Positions 46,455 through 58,211 of a DNA stretch of 64,000 nt are shown piece after piece. Position 1 is the stretch's first letter, and each line of letters begins with the position of its first letter. Under the pieces are notes generated by a model. It was not told the origin of the DNA, ran no database searches, and was given only the letters and a program-made list of their open reading frames with translations. The stretch spans positions 99,920,501 to 99,984,500 of the forward strand of contig JASDFA010000003.1 of the NCBI GenBank assembly GCA_035772735.1. The letters run 5' to 3'. Position numbers and translations under genes: made by a program. This DNA is from Datura wrightii. Lineage: Eukaryota; Streptophyta; Magnoliopsida; Solanales; Solanaceae.

Positions 46455-48811
46455 TGTCACGCCCCGCCTTGGGGGATATGACTGGCACCTGGTGCCCTAT
46501 TAGGACCTGAACTGCTAGACTACTGAGCCTAAGCACATCTGGTGTCTGGATGGCTCTAACTCAGATTCATGGAATCAACGGGCTATATAACGGCTGTAAA
46601 TACAGCCTCCGACCGACTAGGCCTATAGCCACCTGTACTGTATCATCAACTAACCAGAATCATACTCATATAGGGAAACCTACGCGGGCTGACAAGGCCA
46701 CCATGTTGTCTAGTTAACTCTAAATCAATATAACAATTGCTGAACAGCGACGTGACCGGCAAGGTCACCACTACTGACTGGATAAGGCCTCACATGGCCA
46801 ACATAAACAAATAAACATATGCACGACCCCACACGACCGACAAAACTAACCACAGGGAAATATATATAGACTGCCAGCCTCTAGGAATACTGATAAGATA
46901 GTCGGGACAGGGCCCTGACCTACCCGTACTATACAACAAAAGAAAATGATATACACCTCTGAATATCAAGCTCTAGATGACAGGAGCTGATGACTCTGCA
47001 CTGGCTGGGATCACGAGGGATCAGCTCCTCGTCTGCGAGTACCTGCAGGCAAGTAATGCAGTGCCCCAAATGAGCGTCAGTACCATTGGTACCGAGTATG
47101 CAAAGAAAACTGAACATAACTGAATATACACAACGATGCTAGTAAATTCTGAATAGCAGGAAGTATCTAAAACTGTCTGAACTAGTAGGATTTGGAATAG
47201 GCTTACCTGTACTGAAGGTAAGGTAGAATCATACCTGTCGTCATGGCGACCTGCTATTTATCAACTAATAGATATCATGTATATACATATATATATATAT
47301 AACACAAGAACCTATACCAGCCCCCATAAGCCGGAAGGTGCCAACCAACACACAATCTATATACCCCTACCCGGGTCAAAACCATCCAAAAATAAATCAC
47401 TCCACTCGTCTACCAACTACGAGCACCTCTACCGACCCCCTGGGTCTCCAGCTCGGGCTATGGCCTCTGATATAAATAACTGTGTCTGAGCCCGAAGGAC
47501 TCCTGTACTGTAAACTGTAATCTGTATCTGTAATATGCCCCCTGGGTGCAAGCGCATAATAGGGTAAGCTATACTGCTATGCTGATCATCCTGATATGGG
47601 GAATGCTCCATCCTATCTTCGTCCTACTGCGGACAACATACCACTCCTTGGAGTGGCGTATCCCCACCCTCACGGTGGGTCGACACAGTTACCAACCCAA
47701 GGGCGACGAGAACGCTCAAAGGGTGCCCTCATAACACAAACAGGTCTCAACAAACAATAATCACATATAGCAAGTATGTTTAAACTGAAAATACTATCTG
47801 TACTCTGATTTCTCATTTTGAACTCTTTTCTGTGTTATACTGATTCTCATCCTGAACTATACTGTATCTGAGATATTATCTGACTGTCTGACTATATTGT
47901 AACTGAGGTATCATCTGACTATCTGATATTGCTTTACTAACTTTTATTCTTAATATATATCATATTATCATAAAACATGCTTGCTAAATTCAAACCGGAC
48001 TCAATTCTCAACTTCTGAGTTCTTTCTTCTATACATCACGCTTTTTACTGTACTGGATTACTAGCTTGCTGAAGGAATTAGCTTTACATACCTTCGCTTC
48101 GGATTTCCTGACTAATTGGCGTAGCTCGATCAGTACTTCTTCTATTTCTCCCAACTGCATTCATATATATGTCAATTAGAACTAAATACGCTAATATTTT
48201 GGAAGAAAATATCACTTTCAATGTATATATAACCCAAACTTTGGCTTATCAAAAAACGGTCGAAAACTCGCTATTTCTCGAGAGTCAAGAAGGGAGAAAT
48301 ACTCACTTTAGGGATAGGAGTATATTGACACTAATTTGGAGCAATTCCACTTACCTTAGTTCAGTAGCACGACAATTCGTCGGCCGAATTTCACGAAACA
48401 AAATTCGTAGGAATGCTCCTTACTGCTTAATACCTCGATATCTGGAGTTAATTTGAGTTTAGACCGCATTTGATGGCGTAATCGGACAAAAATTATCAAA
48501 GAACCTTCGCCCCCTCTGTTTTCTCTCGACTTTTTTGGAAAATTTATGAAATATAACTTTAAAACCGAAGTTGGAGGCTTATATACTTGGGCCTGGATAG
48601 GGCCTCCGTGACACGGAGCCAACGCGGAGGCCCTCCCTCCATGGCACATTGCCATCGCGGAGGGGTTCTGCCCCGACTCCTTCCGCGATAGTTCGACGGA
48701 TTTCTTATCCAATCTTTCCCCGGGCCTTTTCCAAGCATGTATGGCAGTTAAAAACTCTTAACCAACATGCGAATAGGCCATCTACATGTCGAGAATTTAT
48801 GGGGTGTAACA
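46455..48811 (-). repeat. 3' LTR of copy B (2357 bp)
   Basis: + strand limits TGTCACGCCCC and GGGGTGTAACA, directly followed by the C-rich complement of the polypurine tract. Same family as the LTRs at 6056 and 58212. It includes a promoter-proximal inverted repeat near 48650-48690 and a short TA microsatellite near 47288. Confidence 0.93.
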
Positions 48812-48828
48812 TTCTCCCCCCTTAAGAA
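48812..48828 (-). other. Polypurine tract of copy B
   Basis: The minus strand reads TTCTTAAGGGGGGAGAA before the LTR, almost the same as the tract at 6041-6055 in copy A. Confidence 0.9.
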
Positions 48829-49081
48829 CATTCGTCCTCGAATGTGAACTTCTTTTTATAAGAATTCTCGACTTACTCAAGTTTTTTCTAGAAAAATTTT
48901 GGCAGAGTCTCCCCTGTAATATGGACTATCTCAAGAACCTGAAATGTAGAAAAGTCCAATACAAGTACTCCACACAATACTATAGTATCCATCTCATAAA
49001 AGACTAGAGTCGACTATCTCATTTATACATATACTACAAGGCACTATATAAAATAACAATACTAACATACCTGTTATCTGA
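48829..49081 (-). other. 3' untranslated region of copy B
   Basis: Non-coding, between the pol stop and the polypurine tract. It shares the CATTCGAGGACGAATGTTC phrase and flanking text with copy A 3105-3369. Confidence 0.8.
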
Positions 49082-52000
49082 CTAGGCTTGGAACAAATGA
49101 GGATATCTGGTTTTCATATCTTTCTCTGCTTCCTAGGTCATCTCTTCTCGGTTGCTATTACGCCACAACACCTTGACAGAAGCAATATCTTTCGTTCTCA
49201 ATCTACGAATCTCTCTGTCTAAGATGGCTACTGGAACCTCTTCATAGGCCAGCTCCTCCGTAACCTGAACATCCTTGACTGGGACTACTCTGGATGGGTC
49301 TCCTATGTACTTTCTTAGCATAGATACATGGAAAACTAGATGAACAAATTCTAATTCTGGAGGGAAGTTCAATTCGTATGCCACTCGGCCTACTCTCCGC
49401 CGGATCTGATAAGGCCCAACGAATCTTGGGCTGAGCTTACCTTTCTTGCCGAATCTCATCACCCCTTTCATTGGAGATACTTTCAAAAATACCCAGTCAT
49501 TCACATCAAATTCTAGGTCTCTGCACTGCACATCAGCATACGATTTCTGGCGGCTCTGTGCAGTCAGTAGGCGTTCTTTGATAAGCTTTACCTTCTCCTC
49601 TGACTGATGAATAATATCTGGCCCAATCAGCGCTGACTCTCCCACTTCAAACCAGCCAACTGGCGATCTACATTTTCACCCATATAGTGCCTCAAAGGGC
49701 ACTATCTGGATAGTTGAGTGATAACTATTATTATAAGCAAACTCAATTAGTGGAAAATGCTCATCCCAGCTACCTCCAAAATCTAGCACACACGCCCGTA
49801 ACATATCCTCGAGCGTCTGAATAGTGCGTTCAACCTGTCCATCTGTCTGAGGGTGGAATGCTGTGCTCAAATTAATCTGCGTCCCAGACCTCTCTAAAAC
49901 GACTGTCAAAATCTAGCTGTAAATTGTGCTCCTCTGTCAGAGATAATAGATACTGGAACACCGTGTAATCTAACTATTTCTCTGATGTACAATTCGGCAT
50001 AATCTTCGGCAGAGAAAGTAGCTTTTACTGGCAGGAAGTGGGTTGATTTCGTCAGTCTGTCAACTATTACCCAAATGGAGTCATGTCTATGTCTGGTACA
50101 GGGTAATCCTGCTACAAAGTCCATGTTCACTGCTTCCCATTTCCAGAGAGGCACAGCTATGTCTTGAGTTAATCCGCCCGATTTCTGGTGTTCCGCTTTT
50201 ACCTATTGGCAGTTAGGACATTGGGCTATAAATTCTTCTATTTCCCTCTTCATACTTGGCCACCAGTAGATCTCCTTTATATCGTGGTACATTTTCGTCG
50301 CGCCTGGGTGGAGAGAATAGCAGGCATAATGTACCTCATTCATAATCTGCTGACGGAGCCCTGAAACATCTGGAACACAGAGGAGGCCCTTACATCGCAG
50401 CACTTCATTTTCAGTTATCTGAAAATCTGGCGCTTTCCCTTGCTGAATTTTGTCCTTAAGCTGGACCAGGTCAAGATCTTCATATTGCCGTTCCTTTACC
50501 TCCATAACTAATGACGACATAGTGGTGTTCTGAATTACCGCTCTGTTGTCCTCTGTTTCTACTTCACGAACAGCTAGGCTGGCCAATTGATGTATTTCTT
50601 TGACCAACTCCCGCTGCTCGGGCTGCAAATGCGCCAAACTTCCCATTGATTTACGGCTGAGAGCATCTGCTACTACATTGGCTTTTCCCGAATGATACAG
50701 AATGTCCACGTCATAATCTTTCAATAACTCCAACTAGCGACGCTGTCACAAATTCAACTCCCTCTGAGTGAAGATATACTATAGGCTCTTATGATCTGTG
50801 AAAATATCCACATGGACGCCATACAAGTAATGTCTCCATATCTTTAAGGCGTGGATCACTGCGGCTAATTCCAGGTCGTGGGTAGGATAATTCTTTTCGT
50901 GTTTCCTCTGCTGTTTGGAAGCATACGCAATCACTTTACCATGCTGCATCAACACACAACCCAACCCAATACCTGATGCGTCACAATACACTGAATAATC
51001 CTCTGTACCTTCTGGTAATGCTAACACTGGAGCAGAGGTTAATCTGTCCTTTAATTCTTGGAAACTCTGCTGACATGCCTCCGTCCACAGAAACTTTACT
51101 GCTTTCTACGTCAGCTTAGTCAGAGGTGCCGCTATAGTGGAGAATCTCTCAACAAATCTTCTGTAGTATCCCGCTAATCCCAAAAAACTGCGGACTTCGG
51201 TCGGAGTGGTAGGTTTAGGCCATGTTTTGACTGCTTCTATTTTCTGCGTGTCAACCTGTATACCAGCATCCGACACAATATGCCCAAAGAAATCTACTGA
51301 GTTCAGCCAGAATTCACATTTGGAGAATTTAGCATACAGCTAACGGTCCCTGAGAATCTGGAGCACTGTCCGTAAATGGGCCTGGTGGTTTGCCTCTGAG
51401 CGAGAATACACCAGAATATCATCGATAAATACTATCACGAACAGGTCCAGGTATGGTCTCAAGGTGCTGTTCATCAGGTCCATAAATACTGGTGGGGCAT
51501 TCGTCAACCCAAAGGACATAACTAAGAATTCAAAGTGGCCATATCGGGTCCTAGAGGCCATTTTAGGAATGTCTCTTTCACGAACTCGAACCTGATGATA
51601 TCCGGACCGTAAGTCAATCTTGGAGAAATATCTGGCCCCTTGTAGCTGATCAAACAAATCATCTATTCTGGGAAGCGGATACTTATTCTTTACTGTAACT
51701 TTATTCAGCTGCCGGTAATCTATACCATGCGGAGCGAGCCATCCTTCTTTCTCACAAATAGAACTAGCGCACCCCACGGTGAAGTACTCGGCCTGATAAA
51801 ACCCTTATCTAGCAGGTCCTTCTGCTGCTCCTTTAATTCTCTGAGTTCAGCAGGAGCCATGCGATACGGAGGAATTGATATAGGCTGAGTGCCTGGTAGT
51901 AAGTCGATTGCAAAATCTATTTCCTTTTCTGGGGGAATACTAGGTAACTCATCTGGAAATACATCAGGGAATTCATTCACCACTGGAACAAACTGGAGTT

Positions 52001-52465
52001 TCGGAGACTCTACCCGAACATCCTGAACCCTAACTAGGTGGTAAATACATCTCTTAGCTATCGACTTCCTCGCCTGAAGGTAGGAAATAAACCTACCTTT
52101 TGGCGTAGCTGTGCTGCCCTTCCACTCTCGCACTGCCTCCCCTGGAAAGTGGAATCGGACCATCTTGGTCCAACATTCTACGTTGGCATAGCACGACACC
52201 AACCAATCCATACCCATAATGGCATCGAAATCAATCATTTCTAGTTCTACCAGATCTACTGTAGTCTGACGATCAACAACCTCTACTGTACACCCTCGAT
52301 AAATTCTACTAGCTATAATGGAGTCACCGATAGGTGTAGATACTGAGAAGGGCTGCTGCAACGATTCTGATGCAACACTAAACTTTCAAACCACAAATGG
52401 GGTAACATAGGACAAAGTGGACCCTGGATCAATCAGTACATAAACAGGGTATGAGAAAATAGTCA
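49082..52465 (-). pseudogene. pol of copy B: protease, RT, RNase H, integrase, chromodomain
   Basis: In order on the minus strand: a retroviral-type aspartic protease active site DPGST (near 52415, with Pro where DTG/DSG is usual), RT (SFGLTNAP, FIDD near 51430-51500), RNase H (YCDASGIGLG near 50975), integrase finger (ending CPNCQ near 50206), integrase core (MDFVAG, SDRG, AERTIQTLEDML), the GPY module (near 49420) and the chromodomain-like tail. Breaks include a TGA near 52384 (CGA elsewhere), a one-base loss near 51725, a TAG near 51340, a TAG near 50203, a broken stretch near 49905, a TGA near 49675 and a TAG near 49131 replacing the chromodomain Trp. Not functional without repair of all these. 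Confidence 0.92.
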
Positions 52466-53863
52466 TCATACCTGTTACCACATCTGGAGACGCTTCTGAG
52501 TCTTGTCTCCCTGGTAATGCATAGGTACGGCTTGAGCCCGTACCTGAACTAGAGGCTCCTGATCTACCTCGGCCTCTACCTGCTGAACCTGAGGGCCTAC
52601 ACCCTACCGAGGCTGCTGGAGCTCGTGGCCCTACTGATGTCCTGTCCTGGGTATCTCGGCTAACTTTCTCCCTAGCTGGACAATCTCTCATCATGTGCCC
52701 CTCCTGCCCGCATATATAACACCCTGTAAAGCCATATCTACAAGCTCCGATGTAAGGTCGGCTGCAAATAGGGCAAGGTAGGGGTGTGTATCTGCTCTGC
52801 TCCATCCTCCTCTGCTGAGGTGAATCCATCGTTCGAGAACTACCACCAGACTCTGGCTGCCCTCGACGAATAAATCTACCCCTCTGCTGTTGTGATGGAG
52901 GTGAGGGTCTAGGGGGCCTTTCTGATAACCGGGGCCTGGGCCCTCTCTGAATCTCCCTCTGTATATCATCTGATCTATCCCTGCGGCGCTGCTCCTGATT
53001 TATCTGTCTACTGTCCTGTTGCCGCTGTCTAAGGCCCTCAATAGTCTGGGCAAAGGCCTGCACCCGGGCAATGTCCATATCTTCCCGTAATATAGCTGTC
53101 ATGCATGCCTCAATGTATTCTGGGTTTAGACCCATAATAAACCGGTGGACTCTAGATGGCATGGTGTCCACAAAAGCTGGAGCATAGTAGGCTAAGGAGT
53201 CAAACTGTAGGGCATATTCTCGTACACTCCTCGCCCCCTGCTCCAAATGTAAAAACTGATCCATCCGGGCCTGCCTGATCTCCCGTGGTAAATAACGATC
53301 TAGGAAGGCCTCCGAGAAGCTGAACCTAGTCGGAGGGGCAACATCCCTCCCTCGAGACCTTTCCCAACTCTCGTACCATAATACGACTACGTCTCGCAAC
53401 CGGAATACTGCTAACTCCAATGATTTGTAGGTGTCACATGCATGACCTGGAAGATTCTCTCCATCTGATCTAGGAAATCCTAGGGGTCCTCTGCCTGATC
53501 TGACCCTGTGAACTGTGGGGGACCCAATGCCAAAAATTCCCTGACCCGCGAACTGCCAGATCCACCTGATGGCTCTGCTGTTACAGGTGGCACTGAATGG
53601 CGTTGAGTGGCCATCATTTGTGCCAACATAATACCTGCACTGCGAACTTCTTGGTCGGATGGTGTAAGTGCAGGAGCTGTCGGAGGCGGTGTCGTTCCGA
53701 ATGACTCCTGGTGAGATGGGGACTGCTGAGAAGGCTGTGATGATGCCTCTATATCGCCCTCAGATCTTGTTGATTCTAAATGAAGTTGAGGCATCCTGCT
53801 GGTGCCTTCTGCTGCTGCGGTATCCAACCTTCTACCTGTGGCAGGGTGTCGCTGGTATGCCAT
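52466..53863 (-). pseudogene. gag of copy B
   Basis: ATG at 53863 opens MAYQRHPATGRRLD. A Ser/Gln/Pro-rich N-terminal segment (to ~53550) is followed by the retrotransposon capsid core (LWYESWERSRGRDVAPPTRF and the REYALQFDSLAYYAP region), an Arg-rich linker, a CCHC knuckle CYICGQEGHMMRDC (near 52690-52730) and an Arg/Gly/Ser-rich tail leading into the protease. A TAG at 53480-53482 and a one-base loss near 53420 split the frame just before the capsid core. Length otherwise normal. Gag forms the cytoplasmic particle in which the element RNA is copied. Confidence 0.92.
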
Positions 53864-54062
53864 TTTTATTTGTAGACAAAGAATATGATAAGTTTTATGA
53901 ACTCAACCCGATACTGTACTGTTCTATGGCACGACGGAATATGAAGAAAGAGTAACCATCCTATCATGCCTTGCAGCCTCCTGCCTATAGTATGTGGTGC
54001 ACAACACATCCATAGACAAGACTCTACTTAGCATGGCTTGCAGACTTCCTGGGACACGACCT

Positions 54063-54078
54063 TCTCTGATACCAAGTT
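54063..54078 (-). other. Primer-binding site of copy B
   Basis: The minus strand reads AACTTGGTATCAGAGA adjacent to the LTR, the initiator tRNA-Met complement with one change. Confidence 0.9.
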
Positions 54079-56442
54079 TGTCACGCCCCGCCTTGGGGGG
54101 TATGACTGGCACCTGGTGCCCTATTAGGACCTGAACTGCTAGACTACTGAGCCTAAGCACATCTGGTGCCTGGATGGCTCTAACTCAGATTCATGGAATC
54201 AACGGGCTATATAACGGCTGTAAATACAGCCTCCGGCCGACTGGGCCTATAGCCACCTGTACTGTATCATCAGCTAACCAGAATCATACTCATATAGGGA
54301 AACCTATGCGGGCCGACAAGGCCACCATGCTGTCTAGTTAACTCTAAATCAATATAACAATTGCTGAACTGCTATGTGACCGACAAGGTCACCACTACTG
54401 ACTGGATAAGGCCTCACACGGACAACATAAACAACTAAACATACGCACGACCCCACACGACCGGCACAACTAACCACAGGGAAATATATACATACTGCAA
54501 GCCTCTAGGAATTCTGATAAGATGGTCAGGACAGGGCCCCGATCTACCCGTACTATACAACAAAAGAAAATGATATACACCTCTGAATATCAAGCTCTAG
54601 ATGACAGGAGCTGATGACTCTGCGCTGGCTGGGATCACGAGGGATCGGCTCCTCGTCTACGAGTACCTGCAGGCAAGTAATGTAGCGGCCCAAACGGGCG
54701 TCAGTTCCATTGGTACTGAGTATGCAAAGCAAACTGAACATAACTGAATATACACAACGATGCTAGTAAATTCTGAATAGCAGGAAGTATCTAAAACTGT
54801 TTGAACTTACAGGATCTGGAATAGGCTTACCTGTACTGAAGGTAAGGTAGAATCATACCTGTCGTCATGGCGACCTGCTGTCTATCAACTAATAGATATC
54901 ATGTATATACATATATATATAACACAAGAACCTATACCAACCCCTATAAGCCGGAAGGTGCTAACCAACACACAATCTATATACCCCTACTCGGGTCAAA
55001 ACCATCCAAAAATAAATCACTCCACTCATCTACCAACTATGAGCACCTCTACCGGTCCCCTGGGTCTCCAGCTCGGGCTATGGCCTCTGATATAAATAAC
55101 TGTGTCTGATCCCGAAGGACTCCTGTACTGTAAACTATAATCTGTATCTGTATCTGTATCTATAATTTGCCCCCTGAGCGCAAGCGCACAACAGGGTAAG
55201 CTATACTGCTATGCTGATCAGCCTGATATGGGGAATGCTCCATCCCATCTTCGTCCTACTGCGGATGGCATACCACTCCTTGGAGTGGCGTATCCCCACC
55301 CTCAACGTGGGTCGACACAGTTACCAACCCAGGGGCAGCGAGAACGCTCAAAGGGTGCCCTCATAACACAAACAGGTCTCAACAAACAATAATCACATAT
55401 AGCAAGCATGTTTAAACTGAAAATACTATCTGTACTCTGATTTCTCATTCTGAAGTCTTTTCTGTGTTATACTGATTCTCATCCTGAACTATACTGTATC
55501 TGAGATATTATCTGACTGTCTGACTATACTGTAACTGAGGTATCATCTGACTGTCCGATATTGCTTTACTAACTTTCATTCTGAATATATATCATATTAT
55601 CATAAAACATGCTTGCTAAATTCAAACCGGACTCAATTCTCGACTTCTGAGTTCTTTCTTCTATACATCACGCTTTTTACTGTACTGGATTACTAGCTTT
55701 GAAGGAATTAGCTTTACATACCTTCGCTTCGGATTTCCCGACTAACTGGCGTAGCTCGGTCAGTATTTCTGCTATTTCTCCCAACTGCATTCATATATAT
55801 GTCAATTAGAACTAAATACGCTAATATTTTGGAAGAAAATATCACTTTCAATGTATATATAGCCCAAACTTTGACTTATCGAAAAACGGTCGAAAACTCG
55901 CTATGTCTCGAGAGTCCAGAAGGGAGAAATACTCACTTTAGGGATAGGAGTATATTGACCCTAATTTGGAGCAATTCCACTTACCTTAGTTCGGTAGCAC
56001 GATGATTCGCCGGCCGAATTTCACGAAACTAAATCCGTAGGAATTCTCTTTACTACTTAATACCTTGGTATCTGGAGTTAATTTGAGTTTGGACCGCATT
56101 TGACGGCGTAATCGGACAAAAATTATCAAAGAACCTTCGCCCCCATCTGTTTTCTCTCGACTTTTCTGGAAAATTTACGAAATATAACTTTAAAACTGAA
56201 GTTGGAGGCTTATATACTTGGGCCTGGACAGGGCCTCCGTGACACGGAGCCAACGCGGAGGCCCTCCCTCCATGGCACGTTGCCATCGCGGAGGGGTTCT
56301 GCCCCGGCTCCTTCCGCGATGGTTCGACGGATTTCTTATGCGGTCTTTCCCCGGGCCTTTTCCTAGCATGTATGGCATTCAAAAACTCTTAACCAACATA
56401 CCAATAGGCCATCTACATGTTGAGAATTTACGGGGTGTAACA
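54079..56442 (-). repeat. 5' LTR of copy B (2364 bp)
   Basis: + strand limits TGTCACGCCCC and GGGGTGTAACA, followed by GTTTA. It is nearly the same length as the 3' LTR and matches it throughout. It keeps a perfect CCATCGCGGA/TCCGCGATGG inverted repeat (near 56282-56322) and a CTCCGTG-A-CACGGAG palindrome near 56234. Confidence 0.93.
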
Positions 56443-56890
56443 GTTTAGGCCTTAGGATCATAGAAATTACAAAAAAGTCCTCACTACTTCGCAGGAATTA
56501 ATTACTGCTAGTCCCAACGAGGGACTGGACGAGTCGTCACCTAGGGGAACGAATCGTGGCATCAATCATCAAGTACACTGTCCAACAGATCATTCAGGGA
56601 TACTCACGAGGGAACTCACAAATTGTTACAGTCGTGGTCACCACTCGTCACATGAACTGCCTTCATTTCAAATAATTTTCATCCTACTGACCACGACACA
56701 TCCCACGAATTGTGGGACATGACCATGAATTGTGGTCAAGTCCATGGGGACCTTAAATACCAAAATTCAACTCATACCCTTGAACCTCACCACGAGTCAT
56801 AGAACAATTTGTTCTATGACCTGGTGTCAGAGTTGCAGTTTTTCTCCATTTCACTCCCTGGTTTGATCTTTAGGCTTCCGGGGTATAACA
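56443..56890 (-). repeat. Minus-strand LTR split by copy B (right part)
   Basis: Begins with the GTTTA duplication and ends CTTCCGGGGTATAACA at 56890, the complement of a TGTTATACCCC start, so this is the 5' end of the LTR. It contains several ACGAGTCGT-type motifs. The rest of the LTR is 45933-46454. Confidence 0.75.
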
Positions 56891-58211
56891 ATACATGTTC
56901 AAGGTATGAGTTGATTATATGGGTTTTTTTAGAAAATATAGAATATATGAATCAACATATACATGTTAAAGTATGAATTGGACCTATGGATCCTACATGA
57001 ATCTAAGATATACGTCATATGCTATGAACTCAGGATTTGAATGTTTTGGATGTGTTTAAAGTATGATATGAATGGTGATAATAAAGTATGAGAATGATCC
57101 TTAAGACATTGGGCTTGTGGTCAATAGGAAGTAGCCGTAATCAACTCTAAATGACTTCTGTTATGATGTAATTCGTTGAGTCCTTATGTCTTTGATTAGC
57201 TGCAGTAATTTAGACTAGATGAATGATGTCAGATTATTGTACTTCACGTTCTACTTTAGTTAGTCAGTCGGGGATTCTCTACAGTAGAGAATGTCTCCCC
57301 AGTCAGTTAGGGATTCTCTACTGTAGAGAATGTTTCCCTAGTCAGTTTGGGATTCTCCACAATAGAGAATGTTTCCCTAGTCAGTTTAGGATTCTCCATA
57401 GTAGAGAATGTTTCTCTAGTCAGTATGGGATTCTCCACAGCAGAGAATGTTTTCCCTAGTCAGTCAGGGACTCTCCATAGCAGAATGTTTCCCTTAGTCA
57501 GTCAGTGACTCTCTATATCAAAGAATGCTCTCCCTTAGATAGTCAGGGACTCTCCACAGTTGAGAATATCTCCCTTCGACAGTCAGGGACTCTCTATGAT
57601 ATCAGTCACGACTTCGGTCTTCAGTATTTGTTCAGTATATAACCCTTGCGCATCAATTGATTATATTTCAATAAATATTTTCAAATAAAATCTTCATGTT
57701 AATATATATGTCTATCTAGGACAAGGTTGTTGTATCTCAGTTCAGTTATATGACCATTAATGTGTTTGGTTTACTTTCTCCTTGTACACTTGCATGTTTT
57801 AGTTTATTTACGCTTTCCGCATACTCAGTACATTCCAAGTAATGATCGCACACCTTTATGTGCTATATTGTTTCATGATATAGATTCAAGTTTTCAAACT
57901 CAGCCACATGGTTATATATGCTTTATCCCTCTCCCAGCTGCTCGTGGTGAGTCCTCATCCCCGAGGATACGATTTATGTTTATATTTTCATTATGTCTCA
58001 GTTTTCAGACTTTAGGAGTTAGTTGGAGGCTTGTCCCAGTAACTCATCAGTTTAGTAGAGACTTTCAAATTTGTATAGATAGATTCAGCTTGTATCAGAG
58101 TTTTATGAGATTCGTTATTTTGGATTCTAAATTAGACTCTTTCAGTTAGCTTCTACTCAGTTATGTTTCTGTAAACGGTTTCTATTATTAAGTGATATAC
58201 TATGCTTAAGC
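56891..58211 (+). repeat. LTR segment, + orientation, related to the gag-only element LTR
   Basis: Contains, in the opposite orientation to 37914-40838, the tandem palindromic repeats, then GCATACTCAGTACATTCCAAGT, TGATATAGATTCAAG and GTGGTGAGTCCTCATCCCCGAGG landmarks. It is interrupted on the left by the LTR ending at 56890 and on the right by copy C at 58212. No gene is seen. Confidence 0.7.
57250..57610. repeat. 39-bp tandem repeats, each with a palindrome
   Basis: About nine copies of AGTCAGT(T/C)(A/T)GGGATTCTC..GAGAATGTTTCCCT. The first five are exactly 39 bp apart, so the frame stays open there (57223-57459). The palindrome ATTCTCTAC-N-GTAGAGAAT is perfect in the first two copies and decays to the right. 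They correspond to the 37-bp repeats in the gag-only LTRs. Confidence 0.88.

Larger units (their letters stand above)
46455..56442 (-). mobile_element. Full-length Tekay-type Ty3/gypsy element, copy B (9988 bp)
   Basis: LTRs at 46455-48811 (3') and 54079-56442 (5'), polypurine tract 48812-48828, gag-pol 49082-53863, primer site 54063-54078. Perfect 5-bp target duplication GTTTA at 46450-46454 and 56443-56447. About 3% LTR divergence over the first ~265 aligned bases by eye, lower than for the gag-only element. All expected domains are present, but many stops and frameshifts leave it non-autonomous as it stands. Confidence 0.95.

Noticed and set aside
48356..48712. 118-codon frame in the copy B LTR (and 109 codons at 56053-56382)
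   Set aside because: It spans the inverted-repeat promoter region of the LTR, with frames in both orientations there; this follows from GC-rich palindromes, not coding.
57223..57459. 78-codon open frame with a 13-residue Cys-containing repeat (GILHSRECFP-like)
   Set aside because: The period is a by-product of the 39-bp palindromic DNA repeat in an LTR. Homologous LTRs have 37-bp units that destroy the frame.
57250..57610. Regularly spaced palindromic repeats that look like a CRISPR array
   Set aside because: Units are contiguous without unique spacers, the context is a plant LTR and no cas-like genes are present.
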